A stretch of 35,927 bases of DNA, from contig NZ_CDBZ01000138.1 in NCBI RefSeq assembly GCF_000819985.1, forward strand, positions 1,236 through 37,162. The letters run 5' to 3'. Position 1 is the first letter of the stretch. Each line of letters begins with the position of its first letter. The stretch comes from Aeromonas media. Its GTDB lineage: Bacteria > Pseudomonadota > Gammaproteobacteria > Enterobacterales > Aeromonadaceae. This document shows, piece by piece, positions 7,483-16,445 of this stretch. The position numbers were made by a program, and so were the translations under genes. The notes beneath the pieces are model-generated. The model was not told the origin of the DNA, did no database searches, and worked only from the letters and a program-made list of their open reading frames with translations.

Positions 7483-8817
7483 TCAGCCCGGCTCGGTAAC
7501 GAGGGGGCGCGGTGCCTGGGCTTTTAAGAAGGGCAGCAGCAGCAGAGCCGAGACCCCGGCCGCCACCGAGATGACCACGAAGAAGCCGTTCCAGTGCCAG
7601 ATCTCCATCACCTTGGCGAGCGGGTAGCCCGACAGCGCCGCCCCCATGTAGGCAAACAGTCCGACAAAGCCGGTGGCCGCCCCAGCCGCGTTTTTGTGAG
7701 AGCACTCCGCCGCCGCCATGCCGATCAGCATCTGGGGGCCAAACACGAAGAAGCCGATGGTGAAGAAGCAGGCCGCCTGCATCACGTAGCTGAAGAAGGG
7801 CATCAGCCACAGCGATCCCACCGCCAGCAGGATCCCCACCGCAAAGATAAGGTTCATGGGCCCGCGGTTGCCGTTGAACAGCTTGTCCGATCCCCAGCCC
7901 GCCACCAGGGCCCCGATAAAGCCCCCCACCTCGAACATGGAGATGGCCGAGTTGGCGCTCATCAGATTGAAGCCGCGCTGCTCGGTCATATAGAGATTGC
8001 CCCAGTCATTGATGGCGGTGCGCACCACATAAACCAGCACGTAACAGCAGGCCAGCAGCCAGATATAGGGGTTGCCCAGCACATATTTGCGCAGGATCTG
8101 GCGGTGGGAGAGCCCCGCATCCTGAGTCTGCTGGGCCAGCTCCATGGCATCATTGCGCCACACTCCCACTGTGGGTAGCCCCATGGCACTCGGGGTATCC
8201 CGCAGCCGCCAGCAGAGGAACAACCCCGCGACGATGGCGATAACCCCTGGCACTATCATGCCGTAGCGCCAGCCATGCTGCAGGGCAATGGTGCTGACGA
8301 TGAGGGGGATGAGTGCCCCGCCGACGTTGTGGGCGGTGTTCCAGGCCGACCACCAGACCCCGCGCTCGGTGCGCGAATACCAGCTGGTGAGCAGCTTGGA
8401 GCAGGGGGGCCAACCCCAGCCCTGAAAGAAGGCGTTGGCGACCCAGAGGGCGGCAAACATCCAGAGTGCCGACGAGAGGCCGAACAGGATATTGATGACG
8501 CCGGTCGCCATCAGGCCTATCCCCATGAAGTAGCGTGGGTTGGCGCGATCACTGATGATGCCGGAGAAGAACTTGGAACAGCCGTAGGTGATGTAGAACA
8601 GGGTCCAGAGCATGCCGATGTCGGATTTGTCCAGCATGCCGCTCGCCAGCATGTCCGGCATGGCGAAGTTGAAGCTCTTGCGGGTGAAGTAGAAGACTGC
8701 GTAGCCCAGATACATGGTCAGCAGCAGGTGCAGCCGCCAGTGGCGATAGGTGGCGTCGATCTCGGCCTGATCACGAATGAGTGGCTGAGGTGGCGCGCTT
8801 CTCATAAAACTCAGCAC
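7483..8817 (-). CDS. uhpC: Hexose-phosphate sensor / MFS protein UhpC
   Basis: A 444-residue major facilitator protein with 12 membrane segments, closely resembling UhpC along its length (for example YFTRKSFNFAMPD, GWGWPPCSKLLTSWYSRTER and the AAECSHKNAAGAATGF region). UhpC binds external glucose-6-phosphate and, with UhpB, triggers phosphorylation of UhpA. It is itself a related but poor transporter. The start is a GTG (8817-8815), which matches the MLxFxK/R opening of the family. It lies 21 bases after uhpB. Because UhpC and UhpT are paralogs, a transporter role is possible, but the order after uhpA-uhpB and the N-terminal match favour UhpC. No uhpT follows; the next gene is the convergent GGDEF gene. 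Confidence 0.9.
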   Translation of the reverse strand: MLSFMRSAPPQPLIRDQAEIDATYRHWRLHLLLTMYLGYAVFYFTRKSFNFAMPDMLASGMLDKSDIGMLWTLFYITYGCSKFFSGIISDRANPRYFMGIGLMATGVINILFGLSSALWMFAALWVANAFFQGWGWPPCSKLLTSWYSRTERGVWWSAWNTAHNVGGALIPLIVSTIALQHGWRYGMIVPGVIAIVAGLFLCWRLRDTPSAMGLPTVGVWRNDAMELAQQTQDAGLSHRQILRKYVLGNPYIWLLACCYVLVYVVRTAINDWGNLYMTEQRGFNLMSANSAISMFEVGGFIGALVAGWGSDKLFNGNRGPMNLIFAVGILLAVGSLWLMPFFSYVMQAACFFTIGFFVFGPQMLIGMAAAECSHKNAAGAATGFVGLFAYMGAALSGYPLAKVMEIWHWNGFFVVISVAAGVSALLLLPFLKAQAPRPLVTEPG

Positions 8818-8838
8818 AGGCTGGCCCTCTGGTGGTGA

Positions 8839-10359
8839 TCAGTCATGACTCTCCTCCCGTCTGCGACTGGGCAGGTTGACCGTCAGCTGGGTGCCGTGGA
8901 TGCAGGAGAGTTGCAGGCTGCCCCCGAGCGCCTGCACCCGCTCGCGAATGCCGAGCAGGCCATAGCCCTGTTGCGGGCGACTCTGTGGCAGGCCGCGGCC
9001 ATCATCTTCCAGCACCAGTTGCAGCTGCTCGCCGCTGGCCCGGGCACGGATGGTGACCGAGTGGGCGTTGGCATGTTTGACCACGTTGTTGAGCCCCTCC
9101 TGACAGACCCGAAACAGGGTGACCCGCTGGGCATCGGAGAGATCCCCATCCGCCAGCTGCCACTCCAGCCGGGTAACGATGCCGCGGCGCTCCAGCTCCA
9201 GCTCCCGCAGTAGGCTGCGTACCGCCTGCTCCAGGGTCATGTCGTCGAGCTGGCGCGGGCGTAGCCGCCCGAGCAGGCCGCGCACCGCGTCGTAGATCCC
9301 GAGCGACAGGGTGTCGATCAGGGCGCTGCTCTGGCCTACCCCGGCGTTATCGGGGGCGAGCCGGCGCACGATCCCGGCCTGGGTACGAATGGCGGTGATG
9401 GTCTGGCCGATATCGTCGTGCAGCTCGCGCGCCACCTCCTTGCGGATGCTCTCCTCGGTTTCCAGCAGCCGCTCGGTGAGCTGGCGATTGTGGGCGAGCT
9501 GGCGGGTCAGCGCCTGATTGAGCTCACGCTGGCGCTGGATCCCGGCGCCGAGCAGCAGGCCGGTGAGGCTCTGGGCCAGCAGGGAGAGCAGCAGGTCGAG
9601 GGGATGATCATGCCAGGCCTGGCTCGCCAACAGGGCGATGGTGTTCATCAGGGTGGCGAGCAGCGCCCCCTGCCAGCCGTAGCGCCACGCCATGGCGATG
9701 ATGGGGATGGCGAGACAAAACGGCGTGAAGCGCACCAGCGAGTTGGGCAACCCCAGTTGCAGCCAGAGGCTCAATACGAACAGCAGCAGGTACCAGACCA
9801 GATGGCGAAAACGCCAGTCCACCGGTTGATCCACCAGTGCAGGCCCCAGCGGCACCCAGGTGGCGCGGGTCAGGTAGTGCCAGATCAGCATGCAGGTGGA
9901 GGTGAGGGTGAGACCGCCGGTCAGGCTGAGCAGCAGGGCCGAGAGGCCATCCTCCCCCGCCAGATGCCAGAGCAGGGCTTGCAACAGCGCCGCCGCCGTG
10001 ACGGTGGCGAGCAGCAGCAACAACTGTTGCCAGTCGTTGCGTACCTGCTGGCGACGGGCAATGAACAGCGGCAACAGGGTGAGCAGGCTGCCGGCGATCA
10101 GCCACGGCCAGTGGGGCAGCCCCACCTCCTGATTGAGCCAGTAGAGCAACAGCCCTTCGCACAGCAATAGCGGCGGCCAGTAGTGGCCGGGACTTTGCAG
10201 CAGCAGCCCGAGGCGCAGGCCAAAGGGGAACAGCAGCACCGCCAGCGCCGGGCCACCCGCCAGATGCAGGCTGATGCTCCAGAGGCAAAACCAGCCGGCG
10301 GCAAAGATGAAGCTGGCCGCCAGCGCGATGGCGACATAGCTGGCCAGACGGGAGATCAC
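8839..10359 (-). CDS. uhpB: Sensor histidine kinase UhpB
   Basis: A 506-residue membrane kinase. The N-terminal half (about residues 5-275) is a hydrophobic MASE1-like block with about eight membrane segments, including [11 protein letters not shown] and [12 protein letters not shown] as in UhpB. The HisKA_3 motif [10 protein letters not shown] puts the phosphorylated histidine at residue 314. The HATPase region follows with [11 protein letters not shown] and DDGRGLPQS. It reads the UhpC/hexose-phosphate signal and phosphorylates UhpA. The start is a GTG at 10359-10357 that overlaps the uhpA stop by four bases (GTGA), which implies translational coupling. Confidence 0.94.
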   Translation of the reverse strand: MISRLASYVAIALAASFIFAAGWFCLWSISLHLAGGPALAVLLFPFGLRLGLLLQSPGHYWPPLLLCEGLLLYWLNQEVGLPHWPWLIAGSLLTLLPLFIARRQQVRNDWQQLLLLLATVTAAALLQALLWHLAGEDGLSALLLSLTGGLTLTSTCMLIWHYLTRATWVPLGPALVDQPVDWRFRHLVWYLLLFVLSLWLQLGLPNSLVRFTPFCLAIPIIAMAWRYGWQGALLATLMNTIALLASQAWHDHPLDLLLSLLAQSLTGLLLGAGIQRQRELNQALTRQLAHNRQLTERLLETEESIRKEVARELHDDIGQTITAIRTQAGIVRRLAPDNAGVGQSSALIDTLSLGIYDAVRGLLGRLRPRQLDDMTLEQAVRSLLRELELERRGIVTRLEWQLADGDLSDAQRVTLFRVCQEGLNNVVKHANAHSVTIRARASGEQLQLVLEDDGRGLPQSRPQQGYGLLGIRERVQALGGSLQLSCIHGTQLTVNLPSRRREESHD

Positions 10360-10946
10360 CAGCTATCCAGCATGCGGTGGGCCAGCTCGACGTTGTTGCT
10401 GACCTTGAGCTTGTCCATCAGGTTGGCGCGGTGCACATGCACCGTCTTGGGGGAGAGACCGAGCTGCTCGGCGATGCTCTTCACCTCCAGCCCCTGGGCC
10501 AGCAACTGGGCAATCTCCCGCTCCCGATTGGTGAGGGGATCCCGGCTGCTGTTGGCCAGCTTCTGGGCGATATCCGGAGTCAGGTAGCAGCCCCCCTGGG
10601 CGGCGGTACGCACGGCAGCGATCAGCTCATCCGGACTGCAACGCTTGGAGAGAAATCCCTTGGCACCGGTCTGCAGCGCCTGCTCGATGAGAGCCGGGCT
10701 GTCGTGGACCGAGAGCATCACTACCGCGAGGCCGGAGGGGAGCTGCTTGAGGAGCTCCAGCCCCGATTGGTCGGGCATCGAGATATCACAGACGCAGACC
10801 CGAGCCCCGCTGCCGGGCAACCCGGCTAGGGCGTCGGCGGCGGAGCCAAATTCGGCGACCACCCGCAGATCGGGTTCGAGATTGAGCAACTGGGCAAAGC
10901 CGGAGCGGACGATCTGGTGATCGTCGATGAGGGCAATCTTTATCAT
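10356..10946 (-). CDS. uhpA: Response regulator UhpA
   Basis: A 196-residue NarL/FixJ-type regulator. The receiver domain (about residues 1-120) has the acidic pair D8-D9, phospho-acceptor D54 (CDISMPD) and the conserved lysine near residue 103 (LSKRCSP). The C-terminal LuxR helix-turn-helix begins at [15 protein letters not shown] and includes [16 protein letters not shown]. Phosphorylated UhpA activates the hexose-phosphate transporter gene in enteric bacteria. No such target lies in this window, so it must act elsewhere or on an unrecognised gene. First gene of the uhpABC operon. The leader (10947-11110) holds no promoter I can call. Confidence 0.94.
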   Translation of the reverse strand: MIKIALIDDHQIVRSGFAQLLNLEPDLRVVAEFGSAADALAGLPGSGARVCVCDISMPDQSGLELLKQLPSGLAVVMLSVHDSPALIEQALQTGAKGFLSKRCSPDELIAAVRTAAQGGCYLTPDIAQKLANSSRDPLTNREREIAQLLAQGLEVKSIAEQLGLSPKTVHVHRANLMDKLKVSNNVELAHRMLDSW

Positions 10947-11113
10947 GATGTCAGCCTGAAATCTGCGGCCAGGGCGCTGGCGCGGCCAACAAGATACTCC
11001 CGCTCGCCACTTGGCTCAAGGGGGAGGAGAACGTCTGAACAGGATGAGGCGGCGATGCACGCCCTGTCTGGGCATGGGGCGCGGGCGGCAATACACGGGC
11101 TGCAATAAAAGGA

Positions 11114-11151
11114 AGGGCACGCTCTGCTCGTCTCGGTGGCGGGCAGAGCGT
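11114..11151 (-). terminator. Probable terminator of rnk
   Basis: Read on the minus strand, a 9-bp stem (ACGCTCTGC at 11151-11143 and GCAGAGCGT at 11127-11119) with a 15-base loop is followed by a pyrimidine-rich run (GCCCTTCCTTTTATT). The T tract is interrupted, so strength is uncertain. It lies 12 bases after the rnk stop. Confidence 0.5.
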
Positions 11152-11162
11152 CCCCGGCCCGG

Positions 11163-11558
11163 TCAGCGGTGCAGCTCGCCCGCGCGCTCCGGCTGATAGA
11201 CCACTTCCAGGATCTCCACCTGTATGGTGCGCCCGGCCGGGCCCGGCCAGGCGATGCTGTCACCCACCTTCAATCCCAGCAGGGCGCTGCCGACCGGTGC
11301 CAGCACGGAGATCTTCGACTCGTCCCCCTGCACGTCCTTCGGGTAGACCAGGGTCAGGCAGAAGTCGTTGCCGCTGTTCTGCATCTTGAAGCGCACCGTG
11401 CTGTTCATGGTCACCACGTCCGGCGGCATGTCGGCCGGGTCGCGGATCTCGGCGCGGTCCAGCTCCTCCTGCAGGGCCAGGTGTTGCGGGTGGTTGCCGA
11501 GCAGTTGCTCGATGCGATCCAGATCCAGGCTGGAGATGACGAGATGAGGCTGTTGCAT
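11163..11558 (-). CDS. rnk: Regulator of nucleoside diphosphate kinase Rnk
   Basis: A 131-residue protein of the GreA/GreB C-terminal domain family. It has a short helical N-terminal region (about residues 10-40) and an FKBP-like domain with DVVTMNSTVRF, VLAPVGSALLGLKVGDSI and the end EVVYQPERAGE. Rnk binds RNA polymerase near the secondary channel in E. coli and affects nucleoside diphosphate kinase levels. The frame is open to 11603, but AAGGAA lies just before the ATG at 11558-11556, and that start gives the usual family length. It stands alone, with a probable terminator downstream. Confidence 0.9.
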   Translation of the reverse strand: MQQPHLVISSLDLDRIEQLLGNHPQHLALQEELDRAEIRDPADMPPDVVTMNSTVRFKMQNSGNDFCLTLVYPKDVQGDESKISVLAPVGSALLGLKVGDSIAWPGPAGRTIQVEILEVVYQPERAGELHR

Positions 11559-11784
11559 TGGGTATTCCTTATCAATGGCTGACAGGACCAGGATGACGGG
11601 CAAGCTGGTCGAAAAAGGGGTCGGATTGTGAGAATAGATCGAAAACGCGATGCCCCCGAGCGACTCGCGGTCAGGGGCGAGGGCGGGGGCTCAACGGGGT
11701 GTGAGCAGGCTGGAAAAAATCATGAGCGCTTTCATGGGGATACCATAACCATTCTGAATGGCTTTGGCAAATGCCCGGCCGGTG

Positions 11785-12519
11785 TCAGGGCGCCTGATAA
11801 TCGTACTGCTTGAGGATGCGTGCCAGGCTGCCATCCTCGCGCATTCCCTCAATCGCCTTGCGCCAGCGCAGCGCCTCGGCTGCAGGAAACAGCGGGCTGG
11901 CGGCCAGATAGAGGGCGCTCTGTTGCAGGGTGTCACCGCGCACCAGATCCGCCAGGGGCAAGCCAGCCCGCTGCTGGTTGTAGCGGGCGGTATTCCAGGC
12001 CACCGCCCAGCCCTGGATGCGACCCCTCGCCAACTTGCTGGCGTTGCTGACCTCCTCGGTGACCAGCTCCCGGGTCACTCCCTCCAGAGGCTGGATCAGG
12101 CTCTGACCATGAGAGCCGCGCAAGGCCCCCAGGGTCAGGCCGGCCACTTCCTTGACGGAGAGGGGGGCCGGGTGGTGCTGGCGGTGGCTGACCAGCACGA
12201 AGGCCTCCTCCAGCAGGGGGGCAATCCAGAGGAACAGGGGCTCGCGCTGGGCATTTCTGGCCGGCGGCAGCAGTAGCACATCCGGTCGGTGGCGGGTCTG
12301 GCTGAGGGCGCGGGCCAGCGGCATCAGCTCGATCTCCAGCGGCTCCTGAAGGCGGCGGGCCGCCTCCTCCAGCACTTCGATGGCCATGCCGCTCGGGGCA
12401 CCCTGCTGGGAGCGGATGACATAAGGGGGGATCTCGGCTGCGATGACCACCACGGCGTGGGCACGGGGGCCCGGGAAGAGGGTGGCACAGAACAGCAGAA
12501 ACAGTACGGGAAGGCGCAT
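11785..12519 (-). CDS. Periplasmic solute-binding protein, family 3, stand-alone
   Basis: A 244-residue exported protein. The signal peptide starts MRLPVLFLLFCATLF and ends at RAHA. The mature part has the two-lobe solute-binding family 3 layout (IAAEIPPYVIRSQQGAPSG, then MAIEVLEEAARRLQ, and a C-terminal MREDGSLARILKQYDY). No ABC permease or ATPase lies next to it, which is common for this Aeromonas/Vibrio-type group; such proteins may sense or bind ligands for unlinked partners. The open frame extends to 12585, but only the ATG at 12519-12517 gives a signal peptide. The 226 bases between its end and the rnk start hold no recognised gene or clear promoter. Confidence 0.78.
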   Translation of the reverse strand: MRLPVLFLLFCATLFPGPRAHAVVVIAAEIPPYVIRSQQGAPSGMAIEVLEEAARRLQEPLEIELMPLARALSQTRHRPDVLLLPPARNAQREPLFLWIAPLLEEAFVLVSHRQHHPAPLSVKEVAGLTLGALRGSHGQSLIQPLEGVTRELVTEEVSNASKLARGRIQGWAVAWNTARYNQQRAGLPLADLVRGDTLQQSALYLAASPLFPAAEALRWRKAIEGMREDGSLARILKQYDYQAP

Positions 12520-12602
12520 AGGAGACCGGGTCAGGGATGAGTACACAGAGTGTAACATCCCGTTACCCCAAGTCAGCCAACCCATTGTGGGAAGAGGGTG
12601 GG

Positions 12603-13286
12603 TCAGTCGAAGAAGTCGCGCAGATCCAGGGTCTGGTAGCCGTCGAGCTGTTGCCAGGGCAACTGCCTTGGCAGGGGTTTGAGGGTCACCTCCATCCGGT
12701 AGCTGCGGTAGCCGTCGAGGCTCGCCGACTCCACCACCAGCGGCAACTGCCAGCGGCTCGACCAGAGGATGCGGGTGCGCTGCTTGCCCTCGCGCTTTTC
12801 GTACCAGCGGGCCTGCTCGGGTGCCTGCTCATCGAGCCGGGTCATCTCTTGCAGCAGGGCCGGGTTGACGAGGTAGCGGATCCGCTCCCAATCCGGTTTG
12901 AAGGCCACCTGGCCATACTCTTCCGGCGGCACCTCCACCAGCTGGTTGTGCCAGGCGTCGGCGTAGCGCAGTTGCAGGTCGCCCCCGTCATCCAGGGTGA
13001 CCCAGCGCGCCGCCATCTGGTGGGTAAAGTGCTTGTGGCCGGGCGTGGCGTCGTGAGTGGCGTGATAGGCTCGGGCAAGGGGCAGAGGGATGAGCCGCTG
13101 GCTCCACACCTGGTTGCCCACTCGCAGCCACTTCTCCTGCCAGACGCTCTCCCGGGCTATGCCATCGCTGCCGGTGATCCTGTCCTGATAGCGGATGCGG
13201 GCGGCCAGATCGGGTGCCTCATCGGCCAGCAGGGGAAAGGAGAGGGTACAGCCAAGGAGCCATATCGAAAGTAACAATCGCATCAT
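12603..13286 (-). CDS. Exported protein of unknown function
   Basis: A 227-residue protein with an N-terminal export signal (MMRLLLSIWLLGCTLS, then FPLLA before DEAP). LLGC within it could be a poor lipobox, so lipoprotein anchoring is possible but not favoured. The rest is polar and rich in tryptophan and tyrosine (for example REKWLRVGNQ-like segments and YADAWHNQLVEVPPEEYG), without a motif I recognise. It lies 50 bases downstream of the secreted alkaline phosphatase on the same strand, separated by a hairpin, so it may belong to the phosphatase operon. Either of the two adjacent ATG codons (13286 or 13283) could be the start. Confidence 0.7.
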   Translation of the reverse strand: MMRLLLSIWLLGCTLSFPLLADEAPDLAARIRYQDRITGSDGIARESVWQEKWLRVGNQVWSQRLIPLPLARAYHATHDATPGHKHFTHQMAARWVTLDDGGDLQLRYADAWHNQLVEVPPEEYGQVAFKPDWERIRYLVNPALLQEMTRLDEQAPEQARWYEKREGKQRTRILWSSRWQLPLVVESASLDGYRSYRMEVTLKPLPRQLPWQQLDGYQTLDLRDFFD

Positions 13287-13306
13287 GCTTGATCGCTCGT
13301 CAGGAG

Positions 13307-13331
13307 AGGGCCCGGCGTGACACCGGGCCCT
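13307..13331. other. Hairpin between alkaline phosphatase and exported protein
   Basis: AGGGCCCGG (13307-13315) and CCGGGCCCT (13323-13331) form a 9-bp perfect stem with a seven-base loop. It starts six bases after the phosphatase stop. No T run follows on the minus strand, so it could be a partial terminator or a message-stabilising element. Confidence 0.55.
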
Positions 13332-13336
13332 GTGCC

Positions 13337-14704
13337 TTACAGACCGAGCGCCTCCTTGAGCTTGCCGAACACCAGGGTGTTGTCCAGGGTGCCCTTGAAG
13401 CGGCCGCTGCCAGCGCCATCCGCGAACAGCATCACATCGCCGCCGCCGTGGGTCTCGGAGCCGAGCTTGACCCCGGTCTCCTGCAGGTAGTCGTCCGCCA
13501 TCACCTGGTCGCTGGTGAGGGTGGGGCGCACGTCCGCGCGGTTCGGACCGTTGCCGAACACCAGGGTGGTGAAGGGTTTGCCATCCACGTCGTGCTGGGT
13601 GGAGCCATCGCCATTTTTCACCAGATCCAGCACAGGGTTGCCCTTGGCGGCGTAGCCGTTGATGGTCATGGTGTGATCGTGGTCGGCGGTGACCACGATC
13701 AGGGTATCTGCCAGATCCACCTTGCCGAGCGCCGTCTTGACCGCCTCGTCCAGTGCCACCGCATCGGTGAGGGAACGCTTGGCGTTGGTGGCGTGCAGGG
13801 CGTGGTCGATGCGACCTCCCTCCACCATCAGGAAGTAACCCTGGCTGTTCTGGCTGAGCAGATCGATCGCCTTGGCGGTCATCTCGGAGAGGGACGGCTG
13901 GGTATTGGCCGCCCCCTTGGCGACGCGGTCCAGTTCGTAGTCGAGGTGGGACTTGGCGCTGAACAGACCCAGCACCTTGCCGCTCTCTATCTTGGCGAGA
14001 TCGCTCTGGGTGGTGACGTACTGATAGCCCTGGGCACCGAGCTCGGCGGTCAGATCACGGCCATCGGCGCGGCCCCCCTTGTTGCTGGCGCTGTAGGGGG
14101 TCCAGTGATTGGCACCGCCCCCCATCAGCACGTCCACCCCGTCCCCGAGCGCGGCGTTGAAGCCGGCGCCGCCTGGCACCGCCTGCTCGGCGATGGCGTA
14201 GGCGGCATCCCGGTGGCAGATATGTGCGTAAGTAGCCGCCGGGGTGGCATGGGTCAGCTCGGTGGTGGTGACGGCCCCCACCGACTTGCCCGCCGCCTTG
14301 GCGAGCTCGAGTATGGTCGGCACCGGGGTGCCGTTGTCGCCGGTGCAGTTGTTGATGCCCTTGTTGCCGTTGGCATCCTTGGACGGTGCCACGGCCTTGG
14401 TGTCGCTGCTCATGGCGATCACCTCGTTGTTCATCTTGACGCCGGTGGTGTAGGCCGCCATGGAGGGGGCCGAATCCGTGGTCTGGGCGTCGTGGGAGAA
14501 GGTCTTGATGCGGGCGCTGCGTGGCAGCGACATGATCTCGAGGTTGCCTTCTTCTCCCACCTTGAACAGGCGGGTGGCGGTGAGCACGCTGGGGCCCATG
14601 CCGTCGCCGATAAAGAGGATGACGTTCTTGGCGTCGCTGGCCTGGGCCTGGGACAGGCCGCCGAGGGCGGCGAACAGGGCGGTGCACACCAGGGTTTTGT
14701 TCAT
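13337..14704 (-). CDS. phoA: Alkaline phosphatase, secreted
   Basis: A 455-residue enzyme with a cleavable signal peptide (MNKTLVCTALFAALGGLSQA, cleavage near QA/SD). It hydrolyses phosphate monoesters outside the inner membrane. Visible active-site elements: metal-binding FIGDGMG (31-37), nucleophile Ser78 in TTDSAPS, EGGRIDHALH, TADHDHT and ETHGGGDV. These supply the ligands of the zinc and magnesium sites. The start at 14704 is preferred over the longer frame from 14731, because it opens the signal peptide. It follows the second phosphatase by 23 bases, so the two are probably one transcript. The symbol phoA denotes the family; it is not a close E. coli PhoA copy. Confidence 0.88.
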   Translation of the reverse strand: MNKTLVCTALFAALGGLSQAQASDAKNVILFIGDGMGPSVLTATRLFKVGEEGNLEIMSLPRSARIKTFSHDAQTTDSAPSMAAYTTGVKMNNEVIAMSSDTKAVAPSKDANGNKGINNCTGDNGTPVPTILELAKAAGKSVGAVTTTELTHATPAATYAHICHRDAAYAIAEQAVPGGAGFNAALGDGVDVLMGGGANHWTPYSASNKGGRADGRDLTAELGAQGYQYVTTQSDLAKIESGKVLGLFSAKSHLDYELDRVAKGAANTQPSLSEMTAKAIDLLSQNSQGYFLMVEGGRIDHALHATNAKRSLTDAVALDEAVKTALGKVDLADTLIVVTADHDHTMTINGYAAKGNPVLDLVKNGDGSTQHDVDGKPFTTLVFGNGPNRADVRPTLTSDQVMADDYLQETGVKLGSETHGGGDVMLFADGAGSGRFKGTLDNTLVFGKLKEALGL

Positions 14705-14727
14705 GGTTTTTCTCACGGGAATGATCC

Positions 14728-16119
14728 TCACAGCTTGGCCGCAGCCTTGACCTTGCCGAACACGGCGGTGTTATCGAGTGAGCCGTGGAAGCTGTCAGCT
14801 CCCTGGCCTATGGCGCCGAGGAAGACGTCGGTGCCGCCGTGGGTCTCGTTGCCGATCTCGCCCACCTTGACCACCACCTCTTGGTGATAGTCGTCGGCCG
14901 AGACGGTGGCATCGTCGAGCGGCCCCACGCTGCTACGCGGGCCATCCACCCGGTTGTAGCCGTTGCCAAAGCCGATGATGGTGTAGGGCATGCCGTCGCT
15001 GTCCTTGCTCGGCTCGCCGGTCTCGTAGTTCTTCACCAGCCCGAGCACCCCGGGGTTGCCGGCCGTGGTCTTGCCGGTGCGCTTGGCGTAGCCGTTGAGT
15101 ACCAGCGTGTGGTCATGGTCGGCGGTGACCACGATCAGGGTGTTTTTCAGCTCGGGGTCGGTTTTCTTCACCTCGTCCAGGGTGGCCTTGATGGCGTCGT
15201 CGAAGGCGAGGGTATCCTGCAGGGCGCGTTTGGCGTTGGTGTCGTGCAGGGCGTGATCGATGCGACCCCCTTCCACCATCAGGAAGTAGCCCTTCTCCTT
15301 GTCTTTGAGCTGCTTGATGGCGGCCAGGGTCATCTGGGCCAGCGACGGCTCGCTGGTGGGCCTGTCGAGGTCATATTTCATGTGGCTCGAACCAAACAGC
15401 CCCAGCAGCGGCTTGCCCGCCTCGGCCTGGTTCAGCTCGTCCAGGGTGCTGGCAAACTGGTAGCCCTTGGCCTGCATCTCGTCGATGAGGTTGCGGCCAT
15501 CCTCTCGCTTGCCCTTGTCGGCCTTGGGCAGGAAGAAGCTGCTGCCGCCACCGAGCACCACGTCCAGCCCCTCTTTCAGGGCGCCGTTATAGCCAGCGCC
15601 GCCCGGTACCAGCTGGGCGGCGATGTCATTTTCCAGATCCCGGTTGCAGATGTGGGCATAGGTGGCGGCCGGGGTGGCGTGGGTCACCCTGGTACTGGTG
15701 ACCACGCCGGTGCCGCGGCCGTCGGCCTTGGCCAGCTCCAGCAGGGTGGTGACCGGCTTGCCGGCGCTCTGGCTGCAGTCGCTCTCATAGGTAGCGTCGC
15801 TGTCCATGCTGATGACGCCGTTGTTGCTCTTGACCCCCGTCATGTAGGCCGCCATGGAGGGCGCCGAGTCGGTGACCTGGGCGTCGTGGGAGAAGGTCTT
15901 GATGAAGGCCGTTTCCGGCAGGGTGTCGATGGTGAGGCTGCCCTCTTCCCCCACGCCGTAGATGCGGGCGGCGGTCAGGGTGTTGAGACCCATGCCGTCG
16001 CCGAGGAAGAAGATGACGTTTTTGGCGCTGGGCTCGGGGGTGCTGCTGTCATTGTTGGAGTTGCAGCCGGCGACCAGGGTGGCGCCTATCATCACTGCAA
16101 GTCCTGCCATGTTTCTCAT
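14728..16119 (-). CDS. Alkaline phosphatase, lipoprotein-type paralog
   Basis: A 463-residue paralog of the downstream phosphatase. The N-terminus is a lipoprotein signal: MRNMAGLAVMIGATLVAGC, with the lipid-bearing Cys at 19 followed by a Ser/Asn-rich linker. The catalytic set is intact: FFLGDGMG (38-44), Ser85 in VTDSAPS, EGGRIDHALH, TADHDHT and NETHGGTDV. AAGGAG lies nine bases before the ATG at 16119-16117. It should act as a membrane-anchored phosphomonoesterase, next to the soluble paralog. The upstream region carries repeated GTCAT/TTCAC-like elements (16165-16211) that could be a Pho box, so phosphate-starvation control is likely but not shown. Confidence 0.87.
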   Translation of the reverse strand: MRNMAGLAVMIGATLVAGCNSNNDSSTPEPSAKNVIFFLGDGMGLNTLTAARIYGVGEEGSLTIDTLPETAFIKTFSHDAQVTDSAPSMAAYMTGVKSNNGVISMDSDATYESDCSQSAGKPVTTLLELAKADGRGTGVVTSTRVTHATPAATYAHICNRDLENDIAAQLVPGGAGYNGALKEGLDVVLGGGSSFFLPKADKGKREDGRNLIDEMQAKGYQFASTLDELNQAEAGKPLLGLFGSSHMKYDLDRPTSEPSLAQMTLAAIKQLKDKEKGYFLMVEGGRIDHALHDTNAKRALQDTLAFDDAIKATLDEVKKTDPELKNTLIVVTADHDHTLVLNGYAKRTGKTTAGNPGVLGLVKNYETGEPSKDSDGMPYTIIGFGNGYNRVDGPRSSVGPLDDATVSADDYHQEVVVKVGEIGNETHGGTDVFLGAIGQGADSFHGSLDNTAVFGKVKAAAKL

Positions 16120-16164
16120 TGGGGTTCGCTCCTTGTAAAACCTGAGCGCAGCCTAGAGGGGGCA

Positions 16165-16211
16165 GATGACACTTTTAGTGAGTCTGGATGACAATACGGT
16201 GAAGGTGACAG
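16165..16211 (-). promoter_or_regulatory. Candidate Pho-box array upstream of the phosphatase operon
   Basis: On the minus strand, TTGTCAT and GTGTCAT lie exactly 22 bases apart. Weaker units (CCTTCAC and ACTCACT) sit at the 11-base positions before and between them. PhoB boxes consist of CTGTCAT-like repeats with an 11-base period. The match is partial, and the link to phosphatase genes is the main support. Confidence 0.35.
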
Positions 16212-16320
16212 ATAAATGTTATGTTGTATCAATGAGTTATTGATTGTTGTTCGGGCCTCTGCCGTCGCCGGCCGTGGTGGCACCAGTGTTGCTGCCATGC
16301 ACGCTCGTGGCCACAATGGC

Positions 16321-16350
16321 CTGTCAAATCGGGGCCGCAGCAGGTAAAAT
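16321..16350 (+). promoter_or_regulatory. Sigma70-type promoter of ylqF
   Basis: CTGTCA (16321-16326, four of six to consensus), an 18-base spacer, then TAAAAT (16345-16350, five of six). It lies 96 bases upstream of the GTPase start. Confidence 0.45.
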
Positions 16351-16445
16351 GCGCCCCCTTGCGATGAGTGCCAGCGGTTTGGCGCATCACCAGGCGCCCG
16401 CAGCCCCCAGCGGGAGCCCGCATCCCCAATGAGAGAGTAACGGAT

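Larger units (their letters stand above)
16120..16445. other. Divergent intergenic region, phosphatase operon / ylqF
   Basis: About 326 bases between two divergent genes. The left half holds a possible Pho-box array (16165-16211). The right half holds a sigma70-type promoter for the GTPase gene (16321-16350). The middle (16212-16320) has no gene or structure I can support. Confidence 0.6.

Noticed and set aside
13214-16191. Long plus-strand open frames opposite the two alkaline phosphatases (557 and 468 codons)
   Set aside because: The translations are rich in Gly, His, Val and Ala without motifs, as expected for the reverse of GC-rich genes. The opposite strand carries complete phosphatases.
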